Shown: positions 20,231 through 29,603 of the stretch, piece after piece | How the letters are laid out: the number at the start of each line of letters is the position of its first letter | How positions within the stretch are numbered: the stretch's first letter is position 1 | Source: Histomonas meleagridis | Taxonomy: Eukaryota > Parabasalia > Tritrichomonadida > Dientamoebidae | Length of the DNA: 64,000 bases | Assembly (NCBI GenBank): GCA_020186115.1 | Contig: WSYJ01000115.1 | Location: 62,001 to 126,000 of the forward strand | Reading direction: 5' to 3' | The notes under the pieces: model-generated | Database searches by the model: none | Seen by the model: only the letters and a program-made list of their open reading frames with translations | Told to the model about the DNA's origin: nothing | Program-made: the position numbers and the translations under genes

Positions 20231-22114
20231 ATGGAAGAAGAAATAAGCCCAAACAAAATTTTCAAACAAATTTCTAGGAAAACAGAACGCTTATTTATAG
20301 ACTCCACAAGTGAACTTAACAAATACAGAAACGAATTAATAAATGCTCAAAGGATAATAATATTTAATAACTTTTTTCAGGAAAATAATGCATCTTATAA
20401 ATTTATTAAGGATGTTGATCAATTTATTTTCAAGCCAAAAATGTTAGTTACATTTATTGGTCTTTCACAAATGACTCAAAGTATATCATTTTTACTTACA
20501 TATATTCATTCTCATCTTGAAGAATTTGCTTCCGATGTAGTTTCAAAGCACAAACAGAATTTTTTTCCTTATTTAATCAACTTATCCATTCCAGCCATTT
20601 TTGGATATTTTTCTTCCAAAGAATTTCTTGACTTATCATTTATTTTCTATGCCCAAATTGTCGCAAAATCTAAGCCGTCAATAGCCATCAAAGTTTTACA
20701 ACCATTTTTACATAATGCCATATCATACAGATATTTTGAAATTGTCCTTAACAATTTTTTTAATTCTTTTGCATTTGATTGTGACATCCCCACTGATGAC
20801 AATGGCTTTATGCCTGTTGTCATTGATACTTTTGTAAAATATCTAGTTGAATCATTTCATCTTCTTCCTGAGCATCATGTCCAGCTTTTTCGTATAATCC
20901 TTAGTAAAGGCTGGCCCTCTGATATGTGTCGAAAAGTTCTTTTTGATGATTTTTTCTGGTATTTCATGTTAAAATGGGTCAAACTTTTAAATCTTCACAA
21001 GTATAAGACATTTTTAAAGACAATGATTAATACCATTAACAAACAAAACGACAAAATTGAAATGATCACCAGTAAAATTAAAGAATGTCGTTCTATCTAT
21101 AATATACCATCCTTCTATTTTACATTTAATGAACAATTTTTAGACTTTTTTTTATGTGTTAATGATGTTAATTTAATACTTAAAACTTTAAGTAAAATTC
21201 CGGAATTTATATCGCTTAATGAGTTTAATCAGATTCGATATAAATCGAAGGAATGTTGGTTTCATGGGCAATTATTTCCACGCCAACAAATTATTCGAAA
21301 CATATTATATCCAACACTTTCTGAGTCATTATTTGGTATTACTAATCAAAACAAATATTCGGAAGAATTCGAATTGTTCTTATTCCATAAGTTATTAAAG
21401 AATAACATTAAGAATTGGCACGAAATTGTATATAATTATTTAACATGTATAATACTTCCATATATTGATTCGATCATAAAACGTTATATCCAATTAAATG
21501 AAATTACTCCCAAAAATTTTATAAGCGAATTTAATAAACTTAAAAATTATATAAATTTTGAGGGCTATAATAAATATATTTATGTTTCATTGATACAATA
21601 TTCTTATGTTTCTTGGATTGGTAATTATATAAGTGTATTAAACCAAGCAAATGATTTATGGAAATCACTTATAAAAGAACAAGAAGAAATCCCTCATTTC
21701 GCTAACTATAATGCAATGCTTCCAATGTCTTTGCAACCTATACTGGTCGATGCGATTAATTTGTTGAAAATATCGAATGATATGTCACTACAGAAAAAAT
21801 ATTTTAACATAACAAAGGCATTAAATCAATTAAAAATTGTGTCTAAAAAGGAAATGTTAGGAAATAAAACATTTTTGGTTGTGCTGAAACAAAGTAAAAT
21901 GAACGATTTGTTCTCAACGTTTTGTTTGTTGGATGCTTTCGCTTATCAACAAAAGGAATTTAGAGATTTAATAGGAAGTGATGAAGAGGAAAATTGGAAC
22001 GAATTAAAATCGGAAATTGTTAAAAACTTAAAAATGTCTAAAAAATCGAAATATGTATCGGTGTATGAATCAATTAATGAATATTTAATAAAGATCATGA
22101 AAAGCGATAAATAA
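20231..22114 (+). CDS. Unknown 627-residue helical protein
   Basis: A long intact frame from the ATG at 20231; the frame can be extended to 20174 only through GTG. I do not recognise the family. The sequence is predicted to be almost wholly alpha-helical, Ile/Leu/Phe/Lys/Asn-rich, with no signal peptide, no clear membrane helix and an acidic stretch (GSDEEENWNEL) near the C-terminus. A segment around residues 195-250 (FVKYLVESFHLLPEHHVQLFRIIL) has the look of the helical bundles in VPS9 or RasGAP-like regulators, but no diagnostic residue supports that. It sits between ankyrin relics on both sides. Confidence 0.7.
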   Translation: MEEEISPNKIFKQISRKTERLFIDSTSELNKYRNELINAQRIIIFNNFFQENNASYKFIKDVDQFIFKPKMLVTFIGLSQMTQSISFLLTYIHSHLEEFASDVVSKHKQNFFPYLINLSIPAIFGYFSSKEFLDLSFIFYAQIVAKSKPSIAIKVLQPFLHNAISYRYFEIVLNNFFNSFAFDCDIPTDDNGFMPVVIDTFVKYLVESFHLLPEHHVQLFRIILSKGWPSDMCRKVLFDDFFWYFMLKWVKLLNLHKYKTFLKTMINTINKQNDKIEMITSKIKECRSIYNIPSFYFTFNEQFLDFFLCVNDVNLILKTLSKIPEFISLNEFNQIRYKSKECWFHGQLFPRQQIIRNILYPTLSESLFGITNQNKYSEEFELFLFHKLLKNNIKNWHEIVYNYLTCIILPYIDSIIKRYIQLNEITPKNFISEFNKLKNYINFEGYNKYIYVSLIQYSYVSWIGNYISVLNQANDLWKSLIKEQEEIPHFANYNAMLPMSLQPILVDAINLLKISNDMSLQKKYFNITKALNQLKIVSKKEMLGNKTFLVVLKQSKMNDLFSTFCLLDAFAYQQKEFRDLIGSDEEENWNELKSEIVKNLKMSKKSKYVSVYESINEYLIKIMKSDK

Positions 22115-22470
22115 ACTTGTAATTTAATTAAACGATTTTTAAATTAAATAAAGATATTCATTTTATTTATTTTTTATTTTCATGATTTGATATTTCAAAA
22201 TAATATTTGAAGATTATTTAAATTAATTAGAACAGCACTTGTATGCATCTGTAAATAATAGAATAAAAATAGTTACGCAACTTCTTGAACATAAAACAAT
22301 TGATATTGTTGTTAAAGATATTTATTTGTTTTATATAACATAAATTTTAATAATTTGATATTTCAAAATAATAATTGAAGATTATATAAAATTATTTAAA
22401 ATAGCATTTAGGGAAGCTTTATCATATAATTACGAGGAAATTGTAGAATTATTACAAAAATGAATGAGCA
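22115..22470 (+). pseudogene. Two-unit relic of spacer-type ankyrin array
   Basis: One ankyrin unit begins at 22232 (T-A-L, then after a 2-nt deletion YASVNN...IVTQLLEHK.IDIVVKDI) and a second at 22401 (ending YNYEEIVELLQK and a stop at about 22463). They are 169 nt apart and joined by an AT-rich spacer that keeps the words seen in the 37.4-40.7 kb array (GATATTTCAAAATAATA). The last unit matches the terminal unit of that array (NYDEVVELLTKK). No 5' part of the gene is left. Confidence 0.7.
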
Positions 22471-22820
22471 AATATCTATTGAATATATATACCAATTTAT
22501 ATCTTGATATTCTATTTGTATGCAAACATAAGATGTATTGTTTGGTCAGATAAATTCATTTAAAAATGAATATTTAAATTAAATCAGCTTGTTCTCGTTT
22601 TATATGATTAACATAGAAGAAAATTTGTTTATCTTGAGACGTAGATGATATCAAACTAAAAATCAGAAAAATTATTAAAATGAGATATAGCTTAGTTTCA
22701 ATTTCTCTATGGTGTCATAATATATTATCTGTTAAATATTTTATAAATTATTTTTTGTTCAATATTTTGAAAACATCAATTTATATATTATAATTTTTTA
22801 TTCAATATATAAATGAATAC
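22471..22820. other. AT-rich intergenic region
   Basis: Nothing recognised beyond AT-rich sequence. Confidence 0.4.
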
Positions 22821-23095
22821 ATCTATTAAATTTTTTTGAAATTATATAACCATTGATCATTGTCTTGAATTGCTAGATTATGAATATTGTCATCATCATG
22901 AATCTACACATGTTCATTATTAATTTTTTCTATTTCATTTGATGATGAAATAGAAAAATATCTTTTATTATTGCGTAATAAGAATATGACGATTCCAACA
23001 ATAACCAAAATAATTACTACATATGAACGAATTAAGCAATTAATGTTTCCATAATTCGAAATAAAAACATTTCTATCGTGAAGTATTTCAAACAA
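22821..23095 (-). pseudogene. C-terminal relic of a surface protein (membrane helix and tail)
   Basis: Minus-strand translation gives one hydrophobic helix (SYVVIILVIVGIVIFLL) followed by a short basic and then acidic tail. After an in-frame TAG (at about 22903) the same frame continues DDDNIHNLAIQDNDQWLYNF. The DNDQWL element is the exact C-terminus of the protein at 44.6-46.6 kb and nearly that of the BspA-like protein at 52.1-55.1 kb (EDDQWI). No ectodomain remains, so this is a remnant of that surface protein class. Confidence 0.65.
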
Positions 23096-23298
23096 ATTTT
23101 TCAGAGAAAATGAATAGGTAATAACGTTCTAATTTTGACCACTTTTTTGTGTAAAAAAAGAAGTTTCGTTTAAAAATGAGGCACCCCAAAACGAATAAAT
23201 TTATCCATAATTCACCGATATTGGTCGTTACAAAATTCAGTACTTTATAAAATCATTTGCTCATTGAAAAATTCTGTTGCCTGACGCCATTTCGAGTA

Positions 23299-23934
23299 AT
23301 GCTCTTTGTTTTACTTGCGGCATCATCCATTGCTGTTGAGTACTACGGCAATCATGGTGAAGAAAACGGTGATTTCAGCTCAATCATTTCTGCTGCTATT
23401 ACTATTTTAATGTCTGATGGTGAACAATTAACTGAAATCAATTCCATTTCTGATGCTATCAAACACTGTCGTTCCGGTTGTGGTCTTGCCGTTCCAAGTG
23501 GTCCAAAACTTGTTAAAGAAATGAAGAAAGATAAGACATACATATCATTTGCTGTTGGAAAGGCATCCACTATTTACAACAAGATTGTTGAACACCTTAA
23601 GACACAAAGTGGTGCTGGTTCATTCACCCTTGAAATTCCAGCTAGCACTGTTCTCAGCTGCTTAACATTAGGTCATTACGTTCCACGTGTTTCTGTAACA
23701 GGCACTTATGGATACAAAGAAGTCAACGGCGAACAAGTGTGCACATTTTCTGCTTCTGCTAGGATTTATGGAACTGATCCATGGGATTTCGAAACACATT
23801 CTAGCTACTCATCTATCAAGAACCTCATTCTCGAAATCATCCCAAGCCTTCTTGTCAGCCTCCGCGGAAATATGAAACCATTTGACATCAACTATGAAGC
23901 AACTGAAAGTTATTATGGTCAATTCACAAAGTAA
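23299..23934 (+). CDS. Small secreted protein of unknown family
   Basis: The ATG at 23299 gives a 211-residue protein with a clean signal peptide (MLFVLLAASSIAVE). The mature part contains two close cysteines (HCRSGCG) plus others (VLSCL, EQVCTF), an alternating strand pattern, and YGTDPWDFETHSSYSS near residue 165. I do not recognise a family. Codons end in C more often than in neighbouring genes (for example AAC, GTC, CTC near the 3' end), suggesting strong expression. A TATAAAA run at 23246-23252 and TCATT at about 23254 and 23263 lie in the promoter. The frame extends to 23257 only through TTG. Confidence 0.8.
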   Translation: MLFVLLAASSIAVEYYGNHGEENGDFSSIISAAITILMSDGEQLTEINSISDAIKHCRSGCGLAVPSGPKLVKEMKKDKTYISFAVGKASTIYNKIVEHLKTQSGAGSFTLEIPASTVLSCLTLGHYVPRVSVTGTYGYKEVNGEQVCTFSASARIYGTDPWDFETHSSYSSIKNLILEIIPSLLVSLRGNMKPFDINYEATESYYGQFTK

Positions 23935-24168
23935 ACTAGCCTTTTGAGAAACATTTTTTTATTTTTTGACATGATTTTTTTTGACTGTGATGATTTAATT
24001 CAATAAAATAAATTTTACAATTACAACAAATTTTTTGCTTAAAATGAAGCAGCACCTCTTTTACAACAAGAAATTAGTGATATTAGATGTCATATTTGAG
24101 GATAATATCGATTTTCGGTCTGAGAAATTAAACGAAGTCCTGAAAAAAAATACGTTACCAAAGCTTGG

Positions 24169-26739
24169 ATGAGCATCGAAGGGAAATTACGAATTGGGAA
24201 AATCACAGGATATCCAGCATCAGTTGCATCGCGTTCACATTGTAGAATTTCCATTTCTTTTCCTCAAAACCAATTTCGACTTACAAATGCAATATCTACA
24301 GATGATACATTTGATTTTGATTATGAGGCTCAATATACATTAGAAAATTCCAATCCTTATTTACTTGATAGAATTATATCGCAGCCTTTAAAATTAACTC
24401 TTTTTTCTGTTTCTGCTGATACAAGACATCAAACACCAGCATTTGAATTTCAACTTTATTTAGATTCTCTCCTTCTCGAACAAAAGACAGAAATATCGGC
24501 AGATTTGATTGGCAAGCATTGTGAAAAAGGAGAATTTGATGCAACAATAACAGCACCAACTTTACATATAATATTTCAAATTCCAGAACCATTAATTTCA
24601 CAAGAAGATTCACAAGGGTCTGCAATTTTAAAGCTCACAGTAAATGATCTTAAAAATCTTCCGAATTCAATAATTTCATCATCACTCCATCCCGATGACA
24701 AAATTCACACATTTGATTACAATGTTTCTTTTAAATTTCCAGGAGATCGAATATTTCAAATAACATCAGGTGTTTTTAATTTTGATGATCCGCCATTTAT
24801 CGAATGGAATCGAAGCATTCGCGTATTTCTTCCTTCTTCCTCAGTTAATGCATTACTTGAACAAGGTTCAAAAATTGAATTCGAAGTTTGGAGAGTTCTT
24901 AATGATGAATTTTTTCATTTTCCAATAACCCCTCCAATCACTAATATTTTTACTGGGAGAGCTATTTTAGATAGTTCTGAGATCACCAAGCCTGGTCAAT
25001 CATATTATACAATTGAACTTTCTGTTCAAAAATATGAAAATGAGGAACCAATTAGAGCACCTGACATTGCATTAACTGTTGATTATGGAGAATCACGTAA
25101 GTCTAATCGCACAGCTCGTAAAATAGGTCCTAAAGGCACAAAACGCAAAGGAAAACGCCCAATCACATCAAAAGATAAAAAACAGTTAAAAGTGCTTCAG
25201 ACCACTTTTTCAGAGCTAACCGACAACGATGGCTTCAATGGTGAGTCCAAACTCAGTATTGATTTCCAATTTTCACATGCATTAGTTTTAAAACCTTTAG
25301 TAATGTTATCACAACTTAAGCCATCAGATTTATGCAAAAAGATTGAAAATACATGCGCACATAAATTATCTGATGCGATAACTGAATTTCGTGAAACTGT
25401 TGAAATATTAGCAGGAGAAATATCAGAAGCTCAACGAACTCTTGATGAGTGTAAACAAGCAGCACCTGATTTTTCTGATGACATAATCACGATTCTTAAT
25501 AATATGCCATCATATCATATTGCATTGGAAAAACTTCGGAATTCAATTTTATATACATTTTCCGAATATTCATTAGCACGTAATTCTCAAAGTGAGCGTG
25601 AATTAAAAATATTATTATCAAAACTTCCAATATATTTGCGTGATGAAATCATAAAACAACTTCCTCAAATTTATACTCCAACCAAAAAACCTATTAACCA
25701 ACGTGAGTTTTTAATCCGTGAGAGTAATGAATCAGAATTAATAGGACATAAAAATACTGCGGCCGAATATCTTGAGGAATTATTAGCAATTGATTTAAAT
25801 AACGCCGAGTCATGGTGGATATATTCATGTTTAATGTATAAACATGGGAATTTAAGGCGTACTGAAGAATGTGTTCGGCGTGGGCTGTCATTTGACACAA
25901 ACCACCTAAAGTTGTCAATTTTGTTTGCTTCTTTGTTAGCTGCTCAAGAACGTTATGTTGAAGCCATCAATTTTCTGAATTCAAAAAAATTCAATGAGAA
26001 AATCGTTGATGTTGTAATTTACATATTGAAAGGTTTAGCTAATCTTCCAGTTCAACAGTTATTTGATGAAAACGATTCGCCTTTGAGTTACGCTTCCGAG
26101 TTAATGGATATAGAAGATGTGATTTTCTCTGAGCAATTAATCGCTCATGAACAAATCTTAAAAGGTGAAACTGCTGAGGTTTTGTTAAAGTTTGGACAAT
26201 TGCAATATAAAATGCATAATTTCCCAAAGGCAATTTCTTTCTTAACAAGATCAATTTCATTAGAAAAAACATCTGACGCTTTATTGTTAATGGGTCATGT
26301 TGAATATGAGCGTGAAAGATTTGAGGATGCAGCAAAGTGGTTTGAGCAAGGTTTAGAGTTGAGGTTTGAACAAGAAGCTGCAATTAGATTAGGATTCATT
26401 TATTTAGATATGGATGAAAACCTAAAGGCAGAAAATATTTTGTTCCAATGTTCCCCTCAAAGTGCTTTAGTTCTTCTTGGACTTGGGATTGCGGCTGTAA
26501 GGATGGAGAAGTATAAACAGGCCGAAGAACTTTTGAATCAGGCAACCGTTGTAAACTATAGAAATCCGGAGGTTTGGGGATACATCGCAATTCTTTCTGA
26601 TATCATGGAAAGACCTGATGAAGCAATGCATGCACTCGAAATGACGAAAAAATGGAGGCTAGAAAATCCTAAAATCATCAAATTATTGAAAGAAAGGTTC
26701 GGTGAGGAAGATGAAGATACTCAAATTGACGATTATTAA
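24169..26739 (+). CDS. CFAP70-like protein (N-terminal C2-like, C-terminal TPR)
   Basis: This 856-residue protein starts with beta-rich C2-like sequence (about residues 5-110 and again 150-280), has a basic linker (KGTKRKGKRPITSKDKKQ, about 323-345), a helical stretch, and from about residue 520 a run of tetratricopeptide repeats (HKNTAAEYLEELLAIDLNNAESWWIYSCL; RRTEECVRRGLSFD; AISFLTRSISL; DAAKWFEQGLEL; QAEELLNQATVV). This order and length match cilia and flagella associated protein 70, a central apparatus component. Trichomonads are multiflagellate, so the role fits. The match rests on architecture, not on a specific motif. Confidence 0.65.
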   Translation: MSIEGKLRIGKITGYPASVASRSHCRISISFPQNQFRLTNAISTDDTFDFDYEAQYTLENSNPYLLDRIISQPLKLTLFSVSADTRHQTPAFEFQLYLDSLLLEQKTEISADLIGKHCEKGEFDATITAPTLHIIFQIPEPLISQEDSQGSAILKLTVNDLKNLPNSIISSSLHPDDKIHTFDYNVSFKFPGDRIFQITSGVFNFDDPPFIEWNRSIRVFLPSSSVNALLEQGSKIEFEVWRVLNDEFFHFPITPPITNIFTGRAILDSSEITKPGQSYYTIELSVQKYENEEPIRAPDIALTVDYGESRKSNRTARKIGPKGTKRKGKRPITSKDKKQLKVLQTTFSELTDNDGFNGESKLSIDFQFSHALVLKPLVMLSQLKPSDLCKKIENTCAHKLSDAITEFRETVEILAGEISEAQRTLDECKQAAPDFSDDIITILNNMPSYHIALEKLRNSILYTFSEYSLARNSQSERELKILLSKLPIYLRDEIIKQLPQIYTPTKKPINQREFLIRESNESELIGHKNTAAEYLEELLAIDLNNAESWWIYSCLMYKHGNLRRTEECVRRGLSFDTNHLKLSILFASLLAAQERYVEAINFLNSKKFNEKIVDVVIYILKGLANLPVQQLFDENDSPLSYASELMDIEDVIFSEQLIAHEQILKGETAEVLLKFGQLQYKMHNFPKAISFLTRSISLEKTSDALLLMGHVEYERERFEDAAKWFEQGLELRFEQEAAIRLGFIYLDMDENLKAENILFQCSPQSALVLLGLGIAAVRMEKYKQAEELLNQATVVNYRNPEVWGYIAILSDIMERPDEAMHALEMTKKWRLENPKIIKLLKERFGEEDEDTQIDDY

Positions 26740-27506
26740 TTTTTTTTTTTTGAAATTTTTGTAAACGTGTTCTTTATTTTTCTCTTGTAGAGTTGTTATA
26801 AAAATATATATTCACCTTCTTTTCTTTATTTATATTTATTAAAATGTGAGACAAAAGGCAGATGTTTATATGATTATAGATTTGAGCATTATTTTTTATT
26901 AAGAAGTAATTTTACTATTCCTTTGTAACCATTTGAAGATGCCTTCTTAAGTATTGGAATAATATTTAAAATATTATATTATTTGAGTAAATATGAAATA
27001 ATTAAAATTTAAATTTTCGGCATCAACATTGTTTAAGAAGGAATTTTACAAGTTTGTAATTTGTTTTATATGCATCTTCAAATGATGAATGATTTTGTTC
27101 CCAAAAATGTATGATTTCTTCATTTCCACATGTAATAGCATTTACCTGTGTTTTCCATATTAGAACCACTCATAAGTAAATATTTAAAACATTTTACAGA
27201 TCCAAAAAATGCAGCATAATCAATTAATGTAACATTCCATTGGTTAACGAATGAACAATTTTCATAAAGTGATAGTTCAATTGTTTGCTTAAAATCAAAA
27301 TTTTAATTGTGATGATATTTCTTGAAGTTTTTCTATTTCATCATTTCGAATTATTTTCTCAATTTCATTTGTATTAACTCCTTCCTGGATTAGTTGCATA
27401 TGAAATTCCCAATCATTTTTTAGTTCTTCATAATTATTAAAATTACATTTTTTAATTTAAAAATTCAGTTTATTTTTTCAAAACAATAACAAAATGAAAA
27501 CAGAAT
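26740..27506 (-). pseudogene. Ankyrin-gene relic
   Basis: Minus-strand fragments include an N-terminal-type segment (NDWEFHMQLIQEGVNTNEIEKIIRN..EIEKLQEISSQ), a central part (LIDYAAFFGSVKCFKYLLMS), GNEEIIHFWEQNHSSFE, and a decayed ankyrin unit with an AT-rich spacer at about 26900-27060 (NGYKGIVKLLLN). Stops, frameshifts and deletions interrupt all of these. It belongs to the same DUF3447 family as the genes at 17.4 and 37.4 kb. Confidence 0.7.
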
Positions 27507-28445
27507 TTATTGTTGTGCATATAATATTGGAATTTTCATTACTTTTTTCTCCTTTTTATTTCCAAACACTTTTACTCTAAAGAAGTCAAATTGATTCCAC
27601 AAACTCAAAATGATTATAATTGCACAAAACAAAGCATAGCTCCACTTGAACAAAGTTCCATTGCTCAAAATCCACGACTCCTTTTTCACGTTAATCTCAA
27701 TAAACAAATATACGCCAGTTACAAATAGTATTGGAAGGAAAACATTCGGTAAAATAATTCCTGTTGCAAATCCGATTCCGATTCCAATTATATAGAACTT
27801 TGCATTGGTAATCGAATTTTTATAGAAAGATGCTTTTGCAGTAATATTATTAACTTCCTCAAATAATGTTACAATCGATGTTTGCATGCTTCCAATTGCT
27901 TTTGCTTCTTCGTCAAGTGTTTCTTGTACTTCATTCAACCTATCGCGCATTGATAATGTTGCAAGATTCATGCTTTCTCTAGCTTTTATAAGAAACTCTG
28001 TCGAAATGGAAACTGCCTTATATACGTTGAGCACTTTTTGAAGATTGTCTGTAGAAAGTTGTTCATGTGCAGCATGGAAACAAATTGTATCAAGACTTGT
28101 AAATATTGTAGTAAAAACTCCAAAACTTTCCAGGTCTAGTTCACGAATAAATTGGTCATCATTGATATATTGTGGGATTTTATCACCACGACCATCTTGA
28201 TTTTGTTCACATATCATAATAGCAACCGCAAGTCTTTTCCTTTTTGTTTCATCGAGGTTTATACATAATGTTTTTAGTTGTTTACTTAAATCTTCAAAAC
28301 ATTGATTAATTTTTTGATTTGCAGCATCTGTAATATGCGACGCCTTTCGTTCATCTTCACTTGATGAATTAGGTTTTCTGTCAACAAGTGAAATATATTT
28401 TTCGGGAGAAAATTCTGAAATAACGAGAGGAATAAGCAAAAACAT
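27507..28445 (-). CDS. Kar5/GEX1/Brambleberry-like nuclear fusion protein
   Basis: The ATG at 28445 gives 312 residues with a signal peptide (MFLLIPLVIS). The luminal part has the cysteine pattern and helices of the Kar5/GEX1/Brambleberry family: KINQCFEDLSKQLKTLC, KRKRLAVAIMICEQNQDGRGDK and FTTIFTSLDTICFHAAHEQ, i.e. four cysteines in the expected setting. A coiled-coil (about 160-220, DRLNEVQETLDEEAKAIGSM) follows, then two to three membrane helices (IIGIGIGFATGIILPNVFLPILFVTGVYLF; WSYALFCAIIIILSLW). Family members sit in the nuclear envelope/ER and are needed for nuclear fusion after gamete fusion. Assignment is by pattern recognition; a profile search should settle it. Confidence 0.65.
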   Translation of the reverse strand: MFLLIPLVISEFSPEKYISLVDRKPNSSSEDERKASHITDAANQKINQCFEDLSKQLKTLCINLDETKRKRLAVAIMICEQNQDGRGDKIPQYINDDQFIRELDLESFGVFTTIFTSLDTICFHAAHEQLSTDNLQKVLNVYKAVSISTEFLIKARESMNLATLSMRDRLNEVQETLDEEAKAIGSMQTSIVTLFEEVNNITAKASFYKNSITNAKFYIIGIGIGFATGIILPNVFLPILFVTGVYLFIEINVKKESWILSNGTLFKWSYALFCAIIIILSLWNQFDFFRVKVFGNKKEKKVMKIPILYAQQ

Positions 28446-28553
28446 GTTAAATTTACGTTTAAAATTTATTAACGTCTTCAGCAAAATTTGAATTGAAAGA
28501 AAACTGAATTTTTATTAATCTATTTTCAAACATAAGTTGATTTCGTAATCAAG

Positions 28554-29123
28554 CTAAAAACCTTGACTACTCATTTTAATTGTGTGCATTTTGGAATGCG
28601 AGTCAAGTTGGGAATGATCGCTTTTACTACTTTTCACAATTGGTTGTTCCTTTAATGAATCAATCTTCTTCTGTATCGCCGTAAGCTCGTTTTGAACATA
28701 CTTCCTAAGATCTGCAATTTTATCTTTTGCAACAAGAATCTGTTCTTCTAATCCATTAAGACTATCATTGGTACATTGGTGCAAATTGTCTTTGATGCCA
28801 GAGGAAACTCTTTCATAAAGGCTATCCACGTAGGATCGATTTGCCTTCTCTATTAATGTTCTTTTGAGAGCTTTTCTTGCCAAAAGCTTTTGAACAACAC
28901 GAACTAGTGCATAAATGGCTTCCTCATGCTGTCCATTTCGAGCATAATTTTTGATCTTTTCCCAATGAGGCGCTAACTGAGCTGAAGTATATACTTTTGG
29001 TGTGTTTATTTCTGATGAATTTACTCGAAGAGCTTTAAGTTCTTCTTCCATCTGTTTGATTTCACGATCATAATGCTCCTGTAATTCTTGGAGGCGGTCC
29101 TCGATGTTTCCATCGAGTTCCAT
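28554..29123 (-). CDS. Coiled-coil protein of unknown function
   Basis: A 189-residue protein from the ATG at 29123. Residues 5-35 form a coiled coil (DRLQELQEHYDREIKQMEEELKAL) and a second lies at about 120-160 (LEEQILVAKDKIADLRKYVQNELTAIQKKIDSLKEQ). The middle (about 50-110) is helical with a TPR-like feel (HWEKIKNYARNGQHEEAIYALVRVVQKLL). No signal or membrane segment is present. It lies 108 nt upstream of the Kar5-like gene on the same strand. Confidence 0.7.
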   Translation of the reverse strand: MELDGNIEDRLQELQEHYDREIKQMEEELKALRVNSSEINTPKVYTSAQLAPHWEKIKNYARNGQHEEAIYALVRVVQKLLARKALKRTLIEKANRSYVDSLYERVSSGIKDNLHQCTNDSLNGLEEQILVAKDKIADLRKYVQNELTAIQKKIDSLKEQPIVKSSKSDHSQLDSHSKMHTIKMSSQGF

Positions 29124-29603
29124 TGAATTTACGCACAAAAAGTGACAATATAATCTTTTATTCTATAGTTTACACTGCGCCAATTTTATGACCAAGCTAC
29201 AGTTCTGCGTCGAACAAAAAGTTGGTAAATGAATCGTTTACACTGAAAAACTGCAATTTTTAATTGAAAATAGAAGTTTCATCCACTAATATCCGCTTTT
29301 TGATAACTTTTTATCTATTGGTTATTAAACCGTTATAGTGAAAAATAAATAAAATTCAGTTCCATGAGAAATTTCATCAATAAACTTTTACTAACACATG
29401 TTTCTTTAAAGACAAATCTATTTCAAAACAAAAGGTTTTAAAGCCATTTAACACAGTTAACAAAAAAATTTTACTCATTCAATTTGATGAAGATATCTTT
29501 ATGATTAAATTAAAAATTATTTCATGGGAAATATAATTGTTAACATTATATATCATTCTTATTGCTAAAAACCTTATTTAAATTTCAGTTTATTCCATTA
29601 ATT
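29124..29603. other. Intergenic region
   Basis: AT-rich sequence. An ACTAACACATG string at about 29389 resembles the trichomonad branch/3' splice signal but lacks the ACAG ending and no 5' site was found. Confidence 0.4.

Noticed and set aside
29380-29400. Intron 3' splice signal (ACTAACACATG)
   Set aside because: Lacks the final ACAG, lies in an intergenic region and has no matching 5' site.
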